A stretch of DNA of 64,000 nt from Xanthomonas hortorum pv. pelargonii. GTDB taxonomy: Bacteria > Pseudomonadota > Gammaproteobacteria > Xanthomonadales > Xanthomonadaceae. The DNA lies in contig NZ_CP098604.1 of the NCBI RefSeq assembly GCF_024499015.1, forward strand, positions 558,001-622,000. The letters run 5' to 3'. A program made the translations under genes and the position numbers. Below, one piece after another: positions 26,990-36,327 of this stretch. The notes under the pieces are model-generated. The model saw only the letters and a list, made by a program, of their open reading frames with translations, searched no databases and was not told where the DNA came from. The stretch's first letter is position 1. Every line of letters starts with the position of its first letter.

Positions 26990-28399
26990 CTACTGCACAC
27001 CCAATCCAGAAATCGCGCTGATCGCGGCCGGGTCGAACCCCGCCAGCTGTGCGAAGTGCCGGCCGCGCGCGACGTAATCGCGATACGCGCCGAAGCTGGG
27101 CGCCCCTGGCGACAGCAACACCACCCCGCCCTGCTCGCCCAGCGCATCGCGCGCCAGCTGCATGGCGTGCTCCAGATCGTTGGCAGCATGCAAACCGAAG
27201 CGACCGGCTTCCGCCAACGGAGCCAGCAGCGCATGGATACGCGGCCCGTTGGCCCCCATGGTGACGATGTCCAGCGGGGCGTGCTGCGCCATCTGTTCGG
27301 CAAAATCCTGCCAATCCAACCCGCGATCGTGTCCGCCGACCAACAAGGCCACGCGACGCTGCGCAAAGCACGCCAGCGCCGCCAACGAGGCATGCGGCGT
27401 AGTGCTGATCGAGTCGTTGACATAGCTGATGCCGCCCACGCTGCCAAGCAACTGCAAGCGATTCGGCAATGGGCGAAACGTCAGTGCGGCCGGTGCCAGT
27501 GCTGCAGCGTCCAGACCCAGCGCTTCTATGGCAGCCAACACGGCACACAGATTGCGCCGATTGTGTTCGCCCGGCAGCGGTACGTCGGCGGTATCGAAGA
27601 TGGCCTGTTCGCCGCGATAGACCGCATCGCCACGCAGATGCCAGCCATCGGGATGGTTGAACCAGCGCAAGTCGCTGTCGGGCAGTTGTAAATCGACAAG
27701 ATGCGGGTCGGCGGCGTTGAGCAAGACAATGCGCGGGCGGCCTTCGGTCACCAGCGACAGCTTGTCGCGCACATAGCGCGCCTCGTCGCCATGCCAGTCC
27801 AGATGCTCGGGAAACAGGTTCAACACCAGCGCAAGTTCCGGACGCGCGCCGCTGCGCCCGACTTCGCCGGTCTGATAACTGGACAACTCGATCGCCCAAT
27901 ACGTCGGCGGCGGTTGTGGTGCCAACACTTCCAGCAGCGGCTGACCGATGTTGCCGACCAAGGCGGTGCGATGCCCGGCCGCGCGCAGCAGATGCGCCAG
28001 CAACGCAGTGGTGGTGCTCTTGCCTTTGGTGCCGGTGACGCAGATGGCGCCGGGCACATAGCCGTCAGGCTGCGCATGCTCTGCAAACCACAACGCGGTG
28101 CCGCCGATGAACTGCGTGCCGTGCTCGGCTGCCGCAGTTTGCGCTTGCGCGCCATACGGGCTGATACCGGGCGATTTCACCACGATGTCGAACCGGCCCA
28201 GCGCCTGCGCGCTGGCATCGGTTTCTACATGCAACGCAGGGTCGGCCAGCGCATCGAGCTCGCGCGCTTCTTCAGCGTTGCAGAACACCGTCAGCGATTG
28301 TGTGGGGAGCACGGCGCGCAGCGCGCGATACGCCGCGCGTCCTTCGCGCCCCCAGCCCCATAACGCAACCGCCCTGCCCTCAAGCTGCGAAATTCGCAC
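26990..28399 (-). CDS. murD2: UDP-MurNAc-L-Ala--L-glutamate ligase MurD2
   Basis: A 469-residue Mur ligase. The N-terminal Rossmann part has [17 protein letters not shown], the ATP loop is [20 protein letters not shown], the central domain has [11 protein letters not shown] and [12 protein letters not shown], and the C-terminal domain begins [20 protein letters not shown]. It resembles MurD but follows murL; in Xanthomonas oryzae this pair is known to add L-Glu (MurD2) and then epimerise it to D-Glu (MurL), in place of the usual MurD/MurI route. The start is GTG 28399, lying inside murL (20-base overlap), so translation is probably coupled. Confidence 0.94.
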   Translation of the reverse strand: MRISQLEGRAVALWGWGREGRAAYRALRAVLPTQSLTVFCNAEEARELDALADPALHVETDASAQALGRFDIVVKSPGISPYGAQAQTAAAEHGTQFIGGTALWFAEHAQPDGYVPGAICVTGTKGKSTTTALLAHLLRAAGHRTALVGNIGQPLLEVLAPQPPPTYWAIELSSYQTGEVGRSGARPELALVLNLFPEHLDWHGDEARYVRDKLSLVTEGRPRIVLLNAADPHLVDLQLPDSDLRWFNHPDGWHLRGDAVYRGEQAIFDTADVPLPGEHNRRNLCAVLAAIEALGLDAAALAPAALTFRPLPNRLQLLGSVGGISYVNDSISTTPHASLAALACFAQRRVALLVGGHDRGLDWQDFAEQMAQHAPLDIVTMGANGPRIHALLAPLAEAGRFGLHAANDLEHAMQLARDALGEQGGVVLLSPGAPSFGAYRDYVARGRHFAQLAGFDPAAISAISGLGVQ

Positions 28400-29735
28400 G
28401 CACGCGCTCCCACAGCGCCGACGGAATACGGTGCTCGCCATCGATGGCCATCAACGGCTCCAGCTGTAGCTCCTGCTGGTCCAGTTGCGGCTGGATCTCA
28501 CGGCTGAAGCGCATCACCAACGCGTCTTCCTTCCACTCGGCACGGCTGGCCAGCACCGCCATCGCCGCGCGCGATTCGCGGCCTTCGCCGACGCATTCGA
28601 ACGGCTTGTGATCCTGGAATTCCAGCAGCGCATCGTAGCCGCCGGCCTGCGCGGGATCGTCAAGCAGGTTACGCCCGAAGATATTGACCAGGCGCGTCTT
28701 CGGCATGAACGGGGCCAACGCCAGAAACACGAAATGGCACTTGGGGCACACCCCGCACCAGCGATGCACCGGGCGCTCGCCCATGATGTGGAAGTTGCGG
28801 TTGCAGCTGGAAAAATGCGCGTCGTAGTGGTCGGTCTTGGCGAACTGACGCGCCACTGCCAACTCCGACAACGGCCGCAGCAACGAGTAATAACGCAGAT
28901 CCGCCGCAACATGCCGCTGCACGTAATCGCCGAACGCCTGCTCGAACGCCCAGCCCTTGGACCATTGGTGATTGACCTCGCCGGTGCCGGGAATCTGGCT
29001 GCCATAGCTGGCAGAACGTTCGTTGGAAAACACTACCTGATCCACGCCATTGAGCAACGCAGCCAGCACAAGAATCGCCGAGTTCACCGCAGTGACCGGA
29101 ATATGCCCGTTCCACGCGCCCTGGCGATTGAGTTCGAACAGCTCCGATGCAAGCACGCGGCCGATATTGAGCACGGGCAAACCGGTGCGCTCGGCGCAGG
29201 CGCGGATCAGCTGCGAGCCGCCGATCCAGCTCACGGTCTGCTCGACACCGGCATGCCGCAGCGCTTCGATACTGACCAGCGAATCCTTGCCGCCACCGAT
29301 GGCGACCAGGGCATGCTCGCGCAGGCCGATCGCAGGCGCATCGCCAGCAGTTTGTGTACCGACCGGAAAGTTGATCTTGCCGTGCAGGTTCAAGCCATTG
29401 CGATAGGCGAACTCGCCCAATCCATGCAGGTAGACGCTCTCCACCAGCTCAGCGGTGTCGGCATCGATCGCATACTCATCGATCTGGATGGTCGGCGGCA
29501 CGGCAGCCTTGAAGTAACTCACGCCCGCGATGAGATGCAGGATGCGCAGCGCCTGCTGCACGGCAATGGCGTGCGCACCGTCCAGCGCGAACGGTGCGCC
29601 CGGCACCGCGACGGTCTCGACCAGCTCCGGCCCTTGATCGAAGGCATACACCAGCGTCGCCACGCCGGTCTGCGCATCCAGTGCGCAACGCACGAAACGA
29701 AAAGTGGAAATCTGGTGTTTGTCGAAAGTGCTCAT
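28380..29735 (-). CDS. murL: UDP-MurNAc-L-Ala-L-Glu epimerase MurL
   Basis: A 451-residue protein of the MurL family, which epimerises the terminal L-Glu of UDP-MurNAc-L-Ala-L-Glu to D-Glu in an ATP- and Mg-dependent reaction. An N-type ATP-pyrophosphatase loop, [17 protein letters not shown], is at about residue 140; [11 protein letters not shown] and the Cys-rich [20 protein letters not shown] are further conserved blocks. It starts in a four-base overlap with the preceding membrane-protein gene and overlaps murD2 at its end. The conserved adjacency with murD2 is the strongest support for the call. Confidence 0.95.
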   Translation of the reverse strand: MSTFDKHQISTFRFVRCALDAQTGVATLVYAFDQGPELVETVAVPGAPFALDGAHAIAVQQALRILHLIAGVSYFKAAVPPTIQIDEYAIDADTAELVESVYLHGLGEFAYRNGLNLHGKINFPVGTQTAGDAPAIGLREHALVAIGGGKDSLVSIEALRHAGVEQTVSWIGGSQLIRACAERTGLPVLNIGRVLASELFELNRQGAWNGHIPVTAVNSAILVLAALLNGVDQVVFSNERSASYGSQIPGTGEVNHQWSKGWAFEQAFGDYVQRHVAADLRYYSLLRPLSELAVARQFAKTDHYDAHFSSCNRNFHIMGERPVHRWCGVCPKCHFVFLALAPFMPKTRLVNIFGRNLLDDPAQAGGYDALLEFQDHKPFECVGEGRESRAAMAVLASRAEWKEDALVMRFSREIQPQLDQQELQLEPLMAIDGEHRIPSALWERVRANFAA

Positions 29736-30190
29736 GGACTACCTGCAGGAACACGTACGCGACGCAGATAACGTCGGCACAGGACATATTCAATCATGGA
29801 AAACGGCACCGCAGCCCACAGCAGCGGCAGGCAACCGAATAGCACCGCCAGCAACAGCACATCCAGACGTCCGGCCGTTGCACCGCCAGACACCGCGAAG
29901 GCAATTGCAAGATACAGCGCCACCGCCGGCACATAGCTCAGCGCACTCAACAGCACCGTGCGCACCGCCATCCCGCCACTGCGACGCGTGGGAACCGGCG
30001 CATCGCCTCGACGTTGCCAACGCAAAGCCAACCACGCACCGATACCGGCGGCGACCAGCGCGGGCAGCGCCCATTTGAACGTATCGGACCACAGCATGCC
30101 AAAGCTCAGTTGTTGAAGCGCGGTGGCGAACATCATCGCAACACCACCGGCCAGCGTGCTGAGCGCGATGAACTCAGCCTGCGGGCGCAT
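29732..30190 (-). CDS. Small inner-membrane protein within the lysAC-murL operon
   Basis: A 152-residue protein with four hydrophobic segments (about residues 8-28, 40-57, 78-100 and 108-132). The N-terminal part is MRPQAEFIALSTLAGGVAMM. I recognise no domain. It begins inside the last codons of lysAC (17-base overlap) and its end overlaps the murL start by four bases, so it must be translated with both. That lock-in suggests a job in DAP or peptidoglycan precursor metabolism, for example as a membrane anchor or transporter component, but the sequence shows no residue that proves it. Confidence 0.85.
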   Translation of the reverse strand: MRPQAEFIALSTLAGGVAMMFATALQQLSFGMLWSDTFKWALPALVAAGIGAWLALRWQRRGDAPVPTRRSGGMAVRTVLLSALSYVPAVALYLAIAFAVSGGATAGRLDVLLLAVLFGCLPLLWAAVPFSMIEYVLCRRYLRRVRVPAGSP

Positions 30191-32783
30191 CGATCACCTC
30201 TTCGCGCGGCAATTCGCGCTGGTTGTAGGTGCTGGCCATCGAATACCCGTAGGCACCGCTATCGGCCACCAGCATCACATCGCCCGGTGCGGTCGCCGCA
30301 GGCAAACGGCGGCGCTTGCCGAACACATCGGAGGATTCGCAGATCGGCCCGACGATATCGAAGGCGCCATCGGCAGGCGCGTCCAGCTGGCTGAGGTTTT
30401 CGATGTCGTGCCAGGCGTCGTACAGCGCCGGGCGAATCAGCGTGTTCATGCCCGCATCCAGACCCACGCGCTGCACGCCGTCCTTTTCGATCACCTGGGT
30501 CACCTGCGCCAGCAACACGCCGGCTTCGGCCACCAGATAACGTCCCGGCTCGATCGCCAGCCGATAGCCCGGATGCACGGCCTTGACCTCGGCCAATCCC
30601 TTGGCCCAGACCTCGAGATCGAACGGCTCGTCTTCGGCGCTATACGGAATCGGCAGGCCGCCGCCGATGTCGATGGTCTCCACCGTGCCGATGCGGCGCG
30701 CAAAGCCCGCCAGTTCGTCGTACATCATCCGCCAGTGCTCGCCGGTTTCCACACCGCTGCCCAGGTGCGCATGCACACCGGTGATGGTGACCTCGAGCGT
30801 GCGTGCCACTTCCACAAACTCATCCACGCGTGTGGACGACAACCCGAACTTGGACGCCTTGCCGCCGGTGTTGACCTTCTCGTGATGCCCGTCGCCATGC
30901 CCCAGGTCGATACGCAACCACACGTTGCGGCCGCGGAACACTTCCGGCCAGCGCTGCAATGCTTCGACGTTGTCCACGGTGACGGTCACGCCCAGCGCAA
31001 AGCCGGCTTCGTACTCGGCCTTGGGCGCAAAGCTCGGGGTAAACAACACGCGCCGCGGCGACAGCTCGGGCAAGGTGTCGAACACGCGGCGCAGCTCGCC
31101 GTGCGAGACGCATTCCAGCCCGAAACCGGCCTGTTCCAGCGCCATCAAGATCGCCGGATGCGCATTGGCCTTGATCGCGTAATAGCGCTGGTCCACTGCA
31201 GAAATCTGCGCCAGTGCATGCGCCCGTGCACGCACGGTGGGCAGGTGATACACATAACGCGGCGTACCGGCCTTGGACAGCGACAACAGATGCGCGCGCT
31301 CGGCATGCCACCACGGCGTTGGCCGCGGCCGCACCGAGCCGATGATCTCGCGCCAGCGCGGGCCGAACACCTCGCCTTCGCTCACCGGCATCGCGCCGCT
31401 ATCGATCAACTCCGCATGCAGGATCGGCAGCAGGCCATCGGCATCGGCTTCGTCGATGACGAAGGTCAGGTTCAAGTCGTTGGACGACTGCGAAATCATG
31501 TGCACGCGTTCCTGCCCGAACGTGGCCCACACGTCCGACAGCTTGTGCAGCAGCGAGCGCATGCCGCGCCCGACCAGGGTGATCGCAGCACACGGCACAA
31601 TGATCTTGACCTTGCAGATCTGCGACAGATCGGCCGACAGCGCCGCCAGCACATCGGTGTTGACCAAGTTCTCGGACGGGTCCAGCGACACCGTGACATT
31701 GGTCTCGGCCGAACCGATCAGATCCACCGACAAACCATGCTTCTTGAACAGCGTAAACACATCGGCCAGGAAGCCGACCTGCTGCCACATCCCGATGCCT
31801 TCCATCGACACCAGCACGATGCCATTGCGGCGGCTGATCGCCTTGACGCCCAACACCGGCTCGGCATTGCCGTCGATGCTGGTGCCCGGTAGATCGGGGC
31901 GCTCGGTGTCCAGGATCGCCATCGGCACGCCGGAATCGCGGCACGGCTTGATCGAACGCGGATGCAGCACCTTGGCGCCGGTGGTGGCGATTTCCTGCGC
32001 CTCGTAATAGTCCAGGCGGGTCAGCAGCCGCGCATCCGGCACTTCCTTGGGATTGGCGCTGAACATGCCGGGCACATCGGTCCAGATTTCCACCCGGCTG
32101 GCGCCGAGCAGCGCACCGAAATACGCCGCCGACGTGTCCGAACCACCGCGCCCCAGAATCGCGGTGCCGCCATCGGCATGCCGCGAAATGAAGCCTTGCG
32201 TGATCAGCAGGCGCGTGGGCTGCGCATCGAAACGCGCGCGCCACTGCGCATCGGACTGCCACTGGCAGGACACCGACAAACGCTTGGACCATTCGCTCTG
32301 ATTGGGCTGCGGCGGCAATGCCGACAGCCACTGGCGCGCATCCAGCCAGCCCATGTCCAGGCCATTGGCGTGCAGATACGCCGCGCCGATGGTGGAGGAC
32401 AGCAACTCGCCCTGCCCCAGCACCTCGGCCTGCCAGTCCAGCGTGCGCGTTGCCGCGCGCGCATCTTCCAGCAAGGCATGCAGCGCGGCGAGTCGCTCGC
32501 CCAGCACCGCATCGGCGTCCAGTTCCAGCTCGGCCAGGAATTCGCGATGACGCTGCTCCAGCGCGGCCACGCGCTGTGCGCTGTCGGCGGCGCCATCGGC
32601 AATCGCGGTGAGTTCGTTGGTCACGCCCGACAGCGCAGACACCACCACCAGCACGCGGCCGCCGGTCTCGTTCGCCCGTTTGCTCGCCAGTGTTCCAATC
32701 GTGTCCCAGCGATGACGACGCGACACCGAGGTGCCGCCGAACTTGAGGACGATCCAACGATCGGTAGTGTGGGGAGCTGACAT
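30174..32783 (-). CDS. lysC-lysA: Bifunctional aspartate kinase / diaminopimelate decarboxylase
   Basis: An 869-residue fusion. Residues ~8-300 are aspartate kinase (VLKFGGTSVSRRHRWD, ATTGAKVLHPRSIKP) followed by ACT domains (~310-460, ISRRNGIVLVSMEGIGM and SSNDLNLTFVIDEADADGLL) that normally sense lysine/threonine. Residues ~490-869 are PLP-dependent DAP decarboxylase: YYAIKANAHP (PLP Lys about 525), GVHAHLGSGVETGEHW, DIGGGLPIPY, ESSDVFGKRRRLP and DSGAYGYSMASTYNQRELP. The same chain therefore catalyses the first and last steps of lysine synthesis. This fusion is characteristic of xanthomonads. It heads the operon with the membrane protein, murL and murD2. Confidence 0.97.
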   Translation of the reverse strand: MSAPHTTDRWIVLKFGGTSVSRRHRWDTIGTLASKRANETGGRVLVVVSALSGVTNELTAIADGAADSAQRVAALEQRHREFLAELELDADAVLGERLAALHALLEDARAATRTLDWQAEVLGQGELLSSTIGAAYLHANGLDMGWLDARQWLSALPPQPNQSEWSKRLSVSCQWQSDAQWRARFDAQPTRLLITQGFISRHADGGTAILGRGGSDTSAAYFGALLGASRVEIWTDVPGMFSANPKEVPDARLLTRLDYYEAQEIATTGAKVLHPRSIKPCRDSGVPMAILDTERPDLPGTSIDGNAEPVLGVKAISRRNGIVLVSMEGIGMWQQVGFLADVFTLFKKHGLSVDLIGSAETNVTVSLDPSENLVNTDVLAALSADLSQICKVKIIVPCAAITLVGRGMRSLLHKLSDVWATFGQERVHMISQSSNDLNLTFVIDEADADGLLPILHAELIDSGAMPVSEGEVFGPRWREIIGSVRPRPTPWWHAERAHLLSLSKAGTPRYVYHLPTVRARAHALAQISAVDQRYYAIKANAHPAILMALEQAGFGLECVSHGELRRVFDTLPELSPRRVLFTPSFAPKAEYEAGFALGVTVTVDNVEALQRWPEVFRGRNVWLRIDLGHGDGHHEKVNTGGKASKFGLSSTRVDEFVEVARTLEVTITGVHAHLGSGVETGEHWRMMYDELAGFARRIGTVETIDIGGGLPIPYSAEDEPFDLEVWAKGLAEVKAVHPGYRLAIEPGRYLVAEAGVLLAQVTQVIEKDGVQRVGLDAGMNTLIRPALYDAWHDIENLSQLDAPADGAFDIVGPICESSDVFGKRRRLPAATAPGDVMLVADSGAYGYSMASTYNQRELPREEVIDAPAG

Positions 32784-32965
32784 TGAGATAGGCGTTTAGA
32801 ATGGGGGAAAGATGCCCGGTACGCCGGGCGGAACCTCCGATTCTACTGCCAATATCGCCCGCATGACCCCGGGTGCGATCACAGCATGCCGAGTGCCGCG
32901 TCCACTGCCGTAACGGTTTGCGCTGCAACCATCGCCACGCATTCCACCGATCGGGATTCACCACC

Positions 32966-33844
32966 ATGAGCAAGTACCGCTACCTGCAACTGGATGTCTT
33001 CGGCGGCCAACACGGCAACGGCAATCCGTTGGGCGTGGTCCTCAACGCGCAGACGTTGTCGTCAGAGCAGATGCAGCAGATTGCCGCGTGGCTGAACCTG
33101 TCGGAGACGATCTTTTTCCTGCCGGTCAGCGCGCCCGATGCGGACTACCACATCCGCATCTTCACGCCACGCGCCGAGCTGCCATTCGCCGGCCACCCCA
33201 GCGTGGGTGCGGCGTGGGCCGCGGCCACGCACGGGCTGGTTTCGTTCAAGCCGGATGGCCTTATACGCCAGCAATGCGCTGCGGGCGTGTTGCCGGTGCA
33301 GGTGATCGACCGGCATGGCGCGCTGCTGGTGCGGCTGCGTGCACCGCGTGCGCGGGCGATCGAGACCGGCGATGCGCATGCCGTCGCGCTGCACGAAGCG
33401 TGCACTGGCCTGCGCCTGGCCGATCGGCCGGCTGCGCTCTGGAACAACGGCCCGAACTGGTGGCTGCTGGAATTGGCCGACGCGCAAGCGGTACGGCAGG
33501 CGCTACCCGATCTGGCCGCCATCACCCGCCTCACCCAGACCAGCGCAGCCACCGGGCTGGCCATTTACGCGCCGGATTCCCATGGCGACGCCGACTTGGT
33601 GGTGCGCGCATTCTGCCCGGGCGACGGCATTCCGGAAGATCCGGTCACCGGCAGCGCCAACGCCTGCATTGCCGCGCGCCTGCACGGCGAAGGCCGCCTG
33701 CCGGGCACCGGGTCGCGCTATGTCGCCAGCCAGGGCCGCGAGGTCGGCCGCGATGGGCGCGTCCACATCGACGTCGATGACGAAGGCGAAGTGTGGATTG
33801 GCGGAACGACGCGACAAGTGATCGACGGTCGTATCGATTGGTAA
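32966..33844 (+). CDS. PhzF family isomerase/epimerase, first copy
   Basis: A 292-residue PhzF-fold protein (two alike half-barrels). The first half has RYLQLDVFGGQHGNGNPLGV, the presumed catalytic Glu in LNLSETIFFLP, and ELPFAGHPSVGAAWA. The second has the usual motif FCPGDGIPEDPVTGSANACI. Substrate is unknown; members isomerise diverse metabolites and only a few make phenazines. ATG 32966 follows weakly conserved ribosome bases. It is 31 bases from a paralogue, so the two form an operon from a tandem duplication; it is divergent from lysAC. Confidence 0.93.
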   Translation: MSKYRYLQLDVFGGQHGNGNPLGVVLNAQTLSSEQMQQIAAWLNLSETIFFLPVSAPDADYHIRIFTPRAELPFAGHPSVGAAWAAATHGLVSFKPDGLIRQQCAAGVLPVQVIDRHGALLVRLRAPRARAIETGDAHAVALHEACTGLRLADRPAALWNNGPNWWLLELADAQAVRQALPDLAAITRLTQTSAATGLAIYAPDSHGDADLVVRAFCPGDGIPEDPVTGSANACIAARLHGEGRLPGTGSRYVASQGREVGRDGRVHIDVDDEGEVWIGGTTRQVIDGRIDW

Positions 33845-33875
33845 GCTGCCGCGCCCTGTCCGCAGATCAGCCACC

Positions 33876-34757
33876 ATGACCACCCGCCGTTTTCTGCAAC
33901 TGGATGTGTTCTCCGCCCGCCCCGGCAGCGGCAATCCGCTGGCCGTGGTGCTGGATGCCGAAGGCCTGGACGATGCGGCGATGCAGGCCATCGCACGCTG
34001 GACCAAGCTGCCGGAAACCACCTTCGTGTTTGCGGCACCGGATGCGCACAGCAGTTATCGGCTGCGGATGTTTTCGCCGCAAAAAGAGGTGCCGTTTGCC
34101 GGCCACCCCAGCGTCGGCACCGCGCATGCGGTGCTGGAGGCCGGCCTGGCCGCGCCGCACGATGGCGTGCTGATCCAGGACGGCATCGCCGGCCAGTTGC
34201 CGCTGCGCGTGGAGCAAATCGATGGCCACCGCAGCATCGCCATCCGCACCCCGCGTGCGCGCGTGAACGAGCAGGTGCAGGCCGACGACCCGCGCCTGAG
34301 CGATGCCTTGCACGGTTGGCCGCTCGGCAGCCTGCCGCCTGCACTGATGGACGGCGGCCGCACCTGGTGGGTGGTGGAGCTGGCCAACGAGGCCGCGCTG
34401 CGCGGCTTGCAGCCAAATTGGGAGGCGATTGCCGCACTGGCCGAATCCACCGGCAGCATGGGCGTGTTCGCTTACGCGCGCGCCGCCGCGCCGGGCGCCT
34501 ACGACCTCGCCGTCCGCGCCTTCGTCGGCAACGGCCGCCGCTTCGAAGATGCCGCTTCCGGTGCGGCCAATGCGGTGCTCGCCGCGTGGCTGGACAGCCG
34601 CCAGGCACTGCCGGGCAAGGCGCGCCGCTATGTGGTCAGCCAGGGCCGCGAAATCGGCTTCGACGCCTTGCTGGAATTGCGCATCGATGCCGATGGCGAT
34701 GTGTGGTCCGGCGGTCAGGTGCAGACGGTGATTCGCGGGACGCTGGATTGGGCTTGA
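33876..34757 (+). CDS. PhzF family isomerase/epimerase, second copy
   Basis: A 293-residue PhzF-fold paralogue. N-terminal RRFLQLDVFSARPGSGNPLAV, the catalytic Glu in TKLPETTFVFAAPD, and EVPFAGHPSVGTAHA match the first copy. The second-half motif is altered: where the first copy has EDPVTGSANA this one has FEDAASGAANAVLAAWL, so the Asp-Pro-x-Thr-Gly-Ser core of the family is changed. The active Glu persists, so it may act on another substrate. It is followed by a bidirectional terminator. Confidence 0.92.
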   Translation: MTTRRFLQLDVFSARPGSGNPLAVVLDAEGLDDAAMQAIARWTKLPETTFVFAAPDAHSSYRLRMFSPQKEVPFAGHPSVGTAHAVLEAGLAAPHDGVLIQDGIAGQLPLRVEQIDGHRSIAIRTPRARVNEQVQADDPRLSDALHGWPLGSLPPALMDGGRTWWVVELANEAALRGLQPNWEAIAALAESTGSMGVFAYARAAAPGAYDLAVRAFVGNGRRFEDAASGAANAVLAAWLDSRQALPGKARRYVVSQGREIGFDALLELRIDADGDVWSGGQVQTVIRGTLDWA

Positions 34758-34813
34758 TTGTTTGATCGAGCCATCGCAAACGGCACTGCATGTGCACTAT
34801 GTGTTGCGCAATA

Positions 34814-34843
34814 AAAAACGCTGCGAACGATCGCAGCGTTTTT
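34814..34843. terminator. Bidirectional terminator
   Basis: A 13-bp stem AAAAACGCTGCGA/TCGCAGCGTTTTT with loop ACGA. It has a T-run on the right for phzF transcripts and an A-run on the left for the glycine-zipper gene on the other strand. Confidence 0.9.
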
Positions 34844-34895
34844 GTTTTCGACAACCCAGCGTCCGTCAATCGACAAGCACCACGCCTTCTCGCAC

Positions 34896-34939
34896 CGATC
34901 AGTCAGGACGCACGTCCCGATCAGTCAGGACGCACGTCC
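34896..34939. repeat. 22-bp tandem duplication at the 3' end of the glycine-zipper gene
   Basis: Two exact copies of CGATCAGTCAGGACGCACGTCC are adjacent (34896-34917 and 34918-34939). The gene's stop codon (minus strand, 34921-34923) is in the second copy, so the first is a duplicated C-terminal end lying beyond the stop. Confidence 0.95.
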
Positions 34940-35523
34940 ACGCGCACACGGATGCGATCGCCAGGGTTGTAATCGCTACGCGTGTGATAGGTACGGCCGG
35001 CGTATTCGTATGTCACATCGTAACCTTCCACACGATCGCTCTCGCGACGGTAGGACACCGGCTCGCACACGCTGACATTGCCTTGATAATTGCGATTGTT
35101 GGCCTCGTAGATCGAGCGGCCTGCCGCAACACCGGCCATGGTGCCGACCGCAGTACCGACCAAGCGGCCATTGCCGCCGCCAACCTGGCTGCCGAGCACC
35201 GCACCAGCGATACCGCCGATCACGCTGGCCACACCGCGATTGGACACGCCCGATTGGCCATAACCGCCACCATCGCGATAGTAGCCATCGTTGCTGGTGT
35301 AGTAGCCGTTGGACGGACGGTTGTAGCAGCGTTCGCTGCTGCGTTCGTTATACGAATCGGTCACGATGATCGGATCGACACGCACCACGCGTGCGTATTC
35401 GTAACGACCGTCCTCATACCCACTACGACCGCCATCGCGGTAGCCGCTGTCATAGCGCTGCGCCGTTGCGTTGCCCGCAACCGCCAGACCCATCACCAGA
35501 GCACCAAGCACAAGAGTTTTCAT
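34921..35523 (-). CDS. Glycine-zipper 2TM domain protein
   Basis: A 200-residue exported protein: signal peptide to about residue 21 (LVLGALVMGLAVAGNATAQ), a Tyr/Gly/Arg-rich region, then a glycine zipper at ~98-130 (GVASVIGGIAGAVLGSQVGG and VGTMAGVAAGRSIYE) as in the 17-kDa surface antigen/Rick_17kDa_Anti group. The C-terminal beta-rich part is RVEGYDVTYEYAGRTYHTR. These proteins sit in or near the outer membrane; their function is unclear. The 22-bp duplication lies at its stop. Confidence 0.9.
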   Translation of the reverse strand: MKTLVLGALVMGLAVAGNATAQRYDSGYRDGGRSGYEDGRYEYARVVRVDPIIVTDSYNERSSERCYNRPSNGYYTSNDGYYRDGGGYGQSGVSNRGVASVIGGIAGAVLGSQVGGGNGRLVGTAVGTMAGVAAGRSIYEANNRNYQGNVSVCEPVSYRRESDRVEGYDVTYEYAGRTYHTRSDYNPGDRIRVRVDVRPD

Positions 35524-35675
35524 CGCGGCACTTCTACAGGGAGGACACGCTGCCGATGCTCGGCCTGCGCCAGTGAAACCGCCCTGAACCAGACCGGCCT
35601 TGCAAAGCCCTATTCAGGTTGCCGCCAGCTGCGTGCGCCGGCATGCAACACCGGCGCAGCGCAGCCTTGTGTGCA

Positions 35676-36110
35676 TCAGCTGGAAAATTCGGTTTCCAGG
35701 CTGATCGGCACTGCGCTCAGCGCCTTGGACACCGGGCAATTCTTCTTGGCGACATCGGCCAGTTCGCGGAACTTGGCTTCATCGATCCCCGGCACCACGG
35801 CCTTGAGCTTGAGCCGGATCTGCGACAGCTGCGGGCCGCCTTCCATCGACAGATCCACGTCGGCGCGCGTATCCAGCGAGGTCGGCGGAAAACCGGCTTC
35901 GGTCAGCTGTGCGGACAACGCCATGGTGAAGCAGCCGGCATGTGCGGCCGCGATGAGTTCTTCCGGATTGGTGCCCTTCTCGTCGCCGAAGCGGCTGCTG
36001 AAGGCATAACGCGTGTTTTCCAGCAAACCACTTTGCGGCGTGCTGAGCTGGCCCTTGCCGGTCTTGAGGTCGCCTTCCCAGTGAGCGGTGGCGTGACGTG
36101 AAATACCCAT
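35676..36110 (-). CDS. osmC: OsmC-type hydroperoxide reductase
   Basis: A 144-residue protein of the classical OsmC branch. The N-terminus HATAHWEGDLKTGKGQLSTP, the first redox Cys in LIAAAHAGCFTMALSAQL (about residue 60) and the second in KKNCPVSKALS (about 124) give the peroxidatic/resolving pair. It reduces organic hydroperoxides in the cytoplasm and is usually part of osmotic or stationary-phase stress response. AGGAG lies eight bases before ATG 36110. It is distinct from the YhfA-like OsmC protein at 1.3 kb. Confidence 0.95.
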   Translation of the reverse strand: MGISRHATAHWEGDLKTGKGQLSTPQSGLLENTRYAFSSRFGDEKGTNPEELIAAAHAGCFTMALSAQLTEAGFPPTSLDTRADVDLSMEGGPQLSQIRLKLKAVVPGIDEAKFRELADVAKKNCPVSKALSAVPISLETEFSS

Positions 36111-36172
36111 TGCGATCTCCTGCGATGAAAGGAGCTGCCACGATAGGCCAGTGGGTGTTACGGCTTGGTGCC

Positions 36173-36207
36173 GGGAATCGGGAATCGGGAATCGGGAATC
36201 GGGAATC
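36173..36207. repeat. Tandem heptamer array GGGAATC x5
   Basis: Five exact consecutive copies of GGGAATC lie in the 217 bases between pyrB and osmC. Shorter GGGAATC-like inverted pairs occur beside pilT and beside the GNAT gene. Confidence 0.95.
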
Positions 36208-36327
36208 GTAAGAGCAGGCCGCGTGCGCGTTCTGAATAGCGAGGATTTTGCATGCGTCTGCGCGCTCGCCCGGCGGCGACCGCGACCGCATTGTGGGTGC
36301 GCGGTCGGGTCGCGTCGCTGCGCTCGC

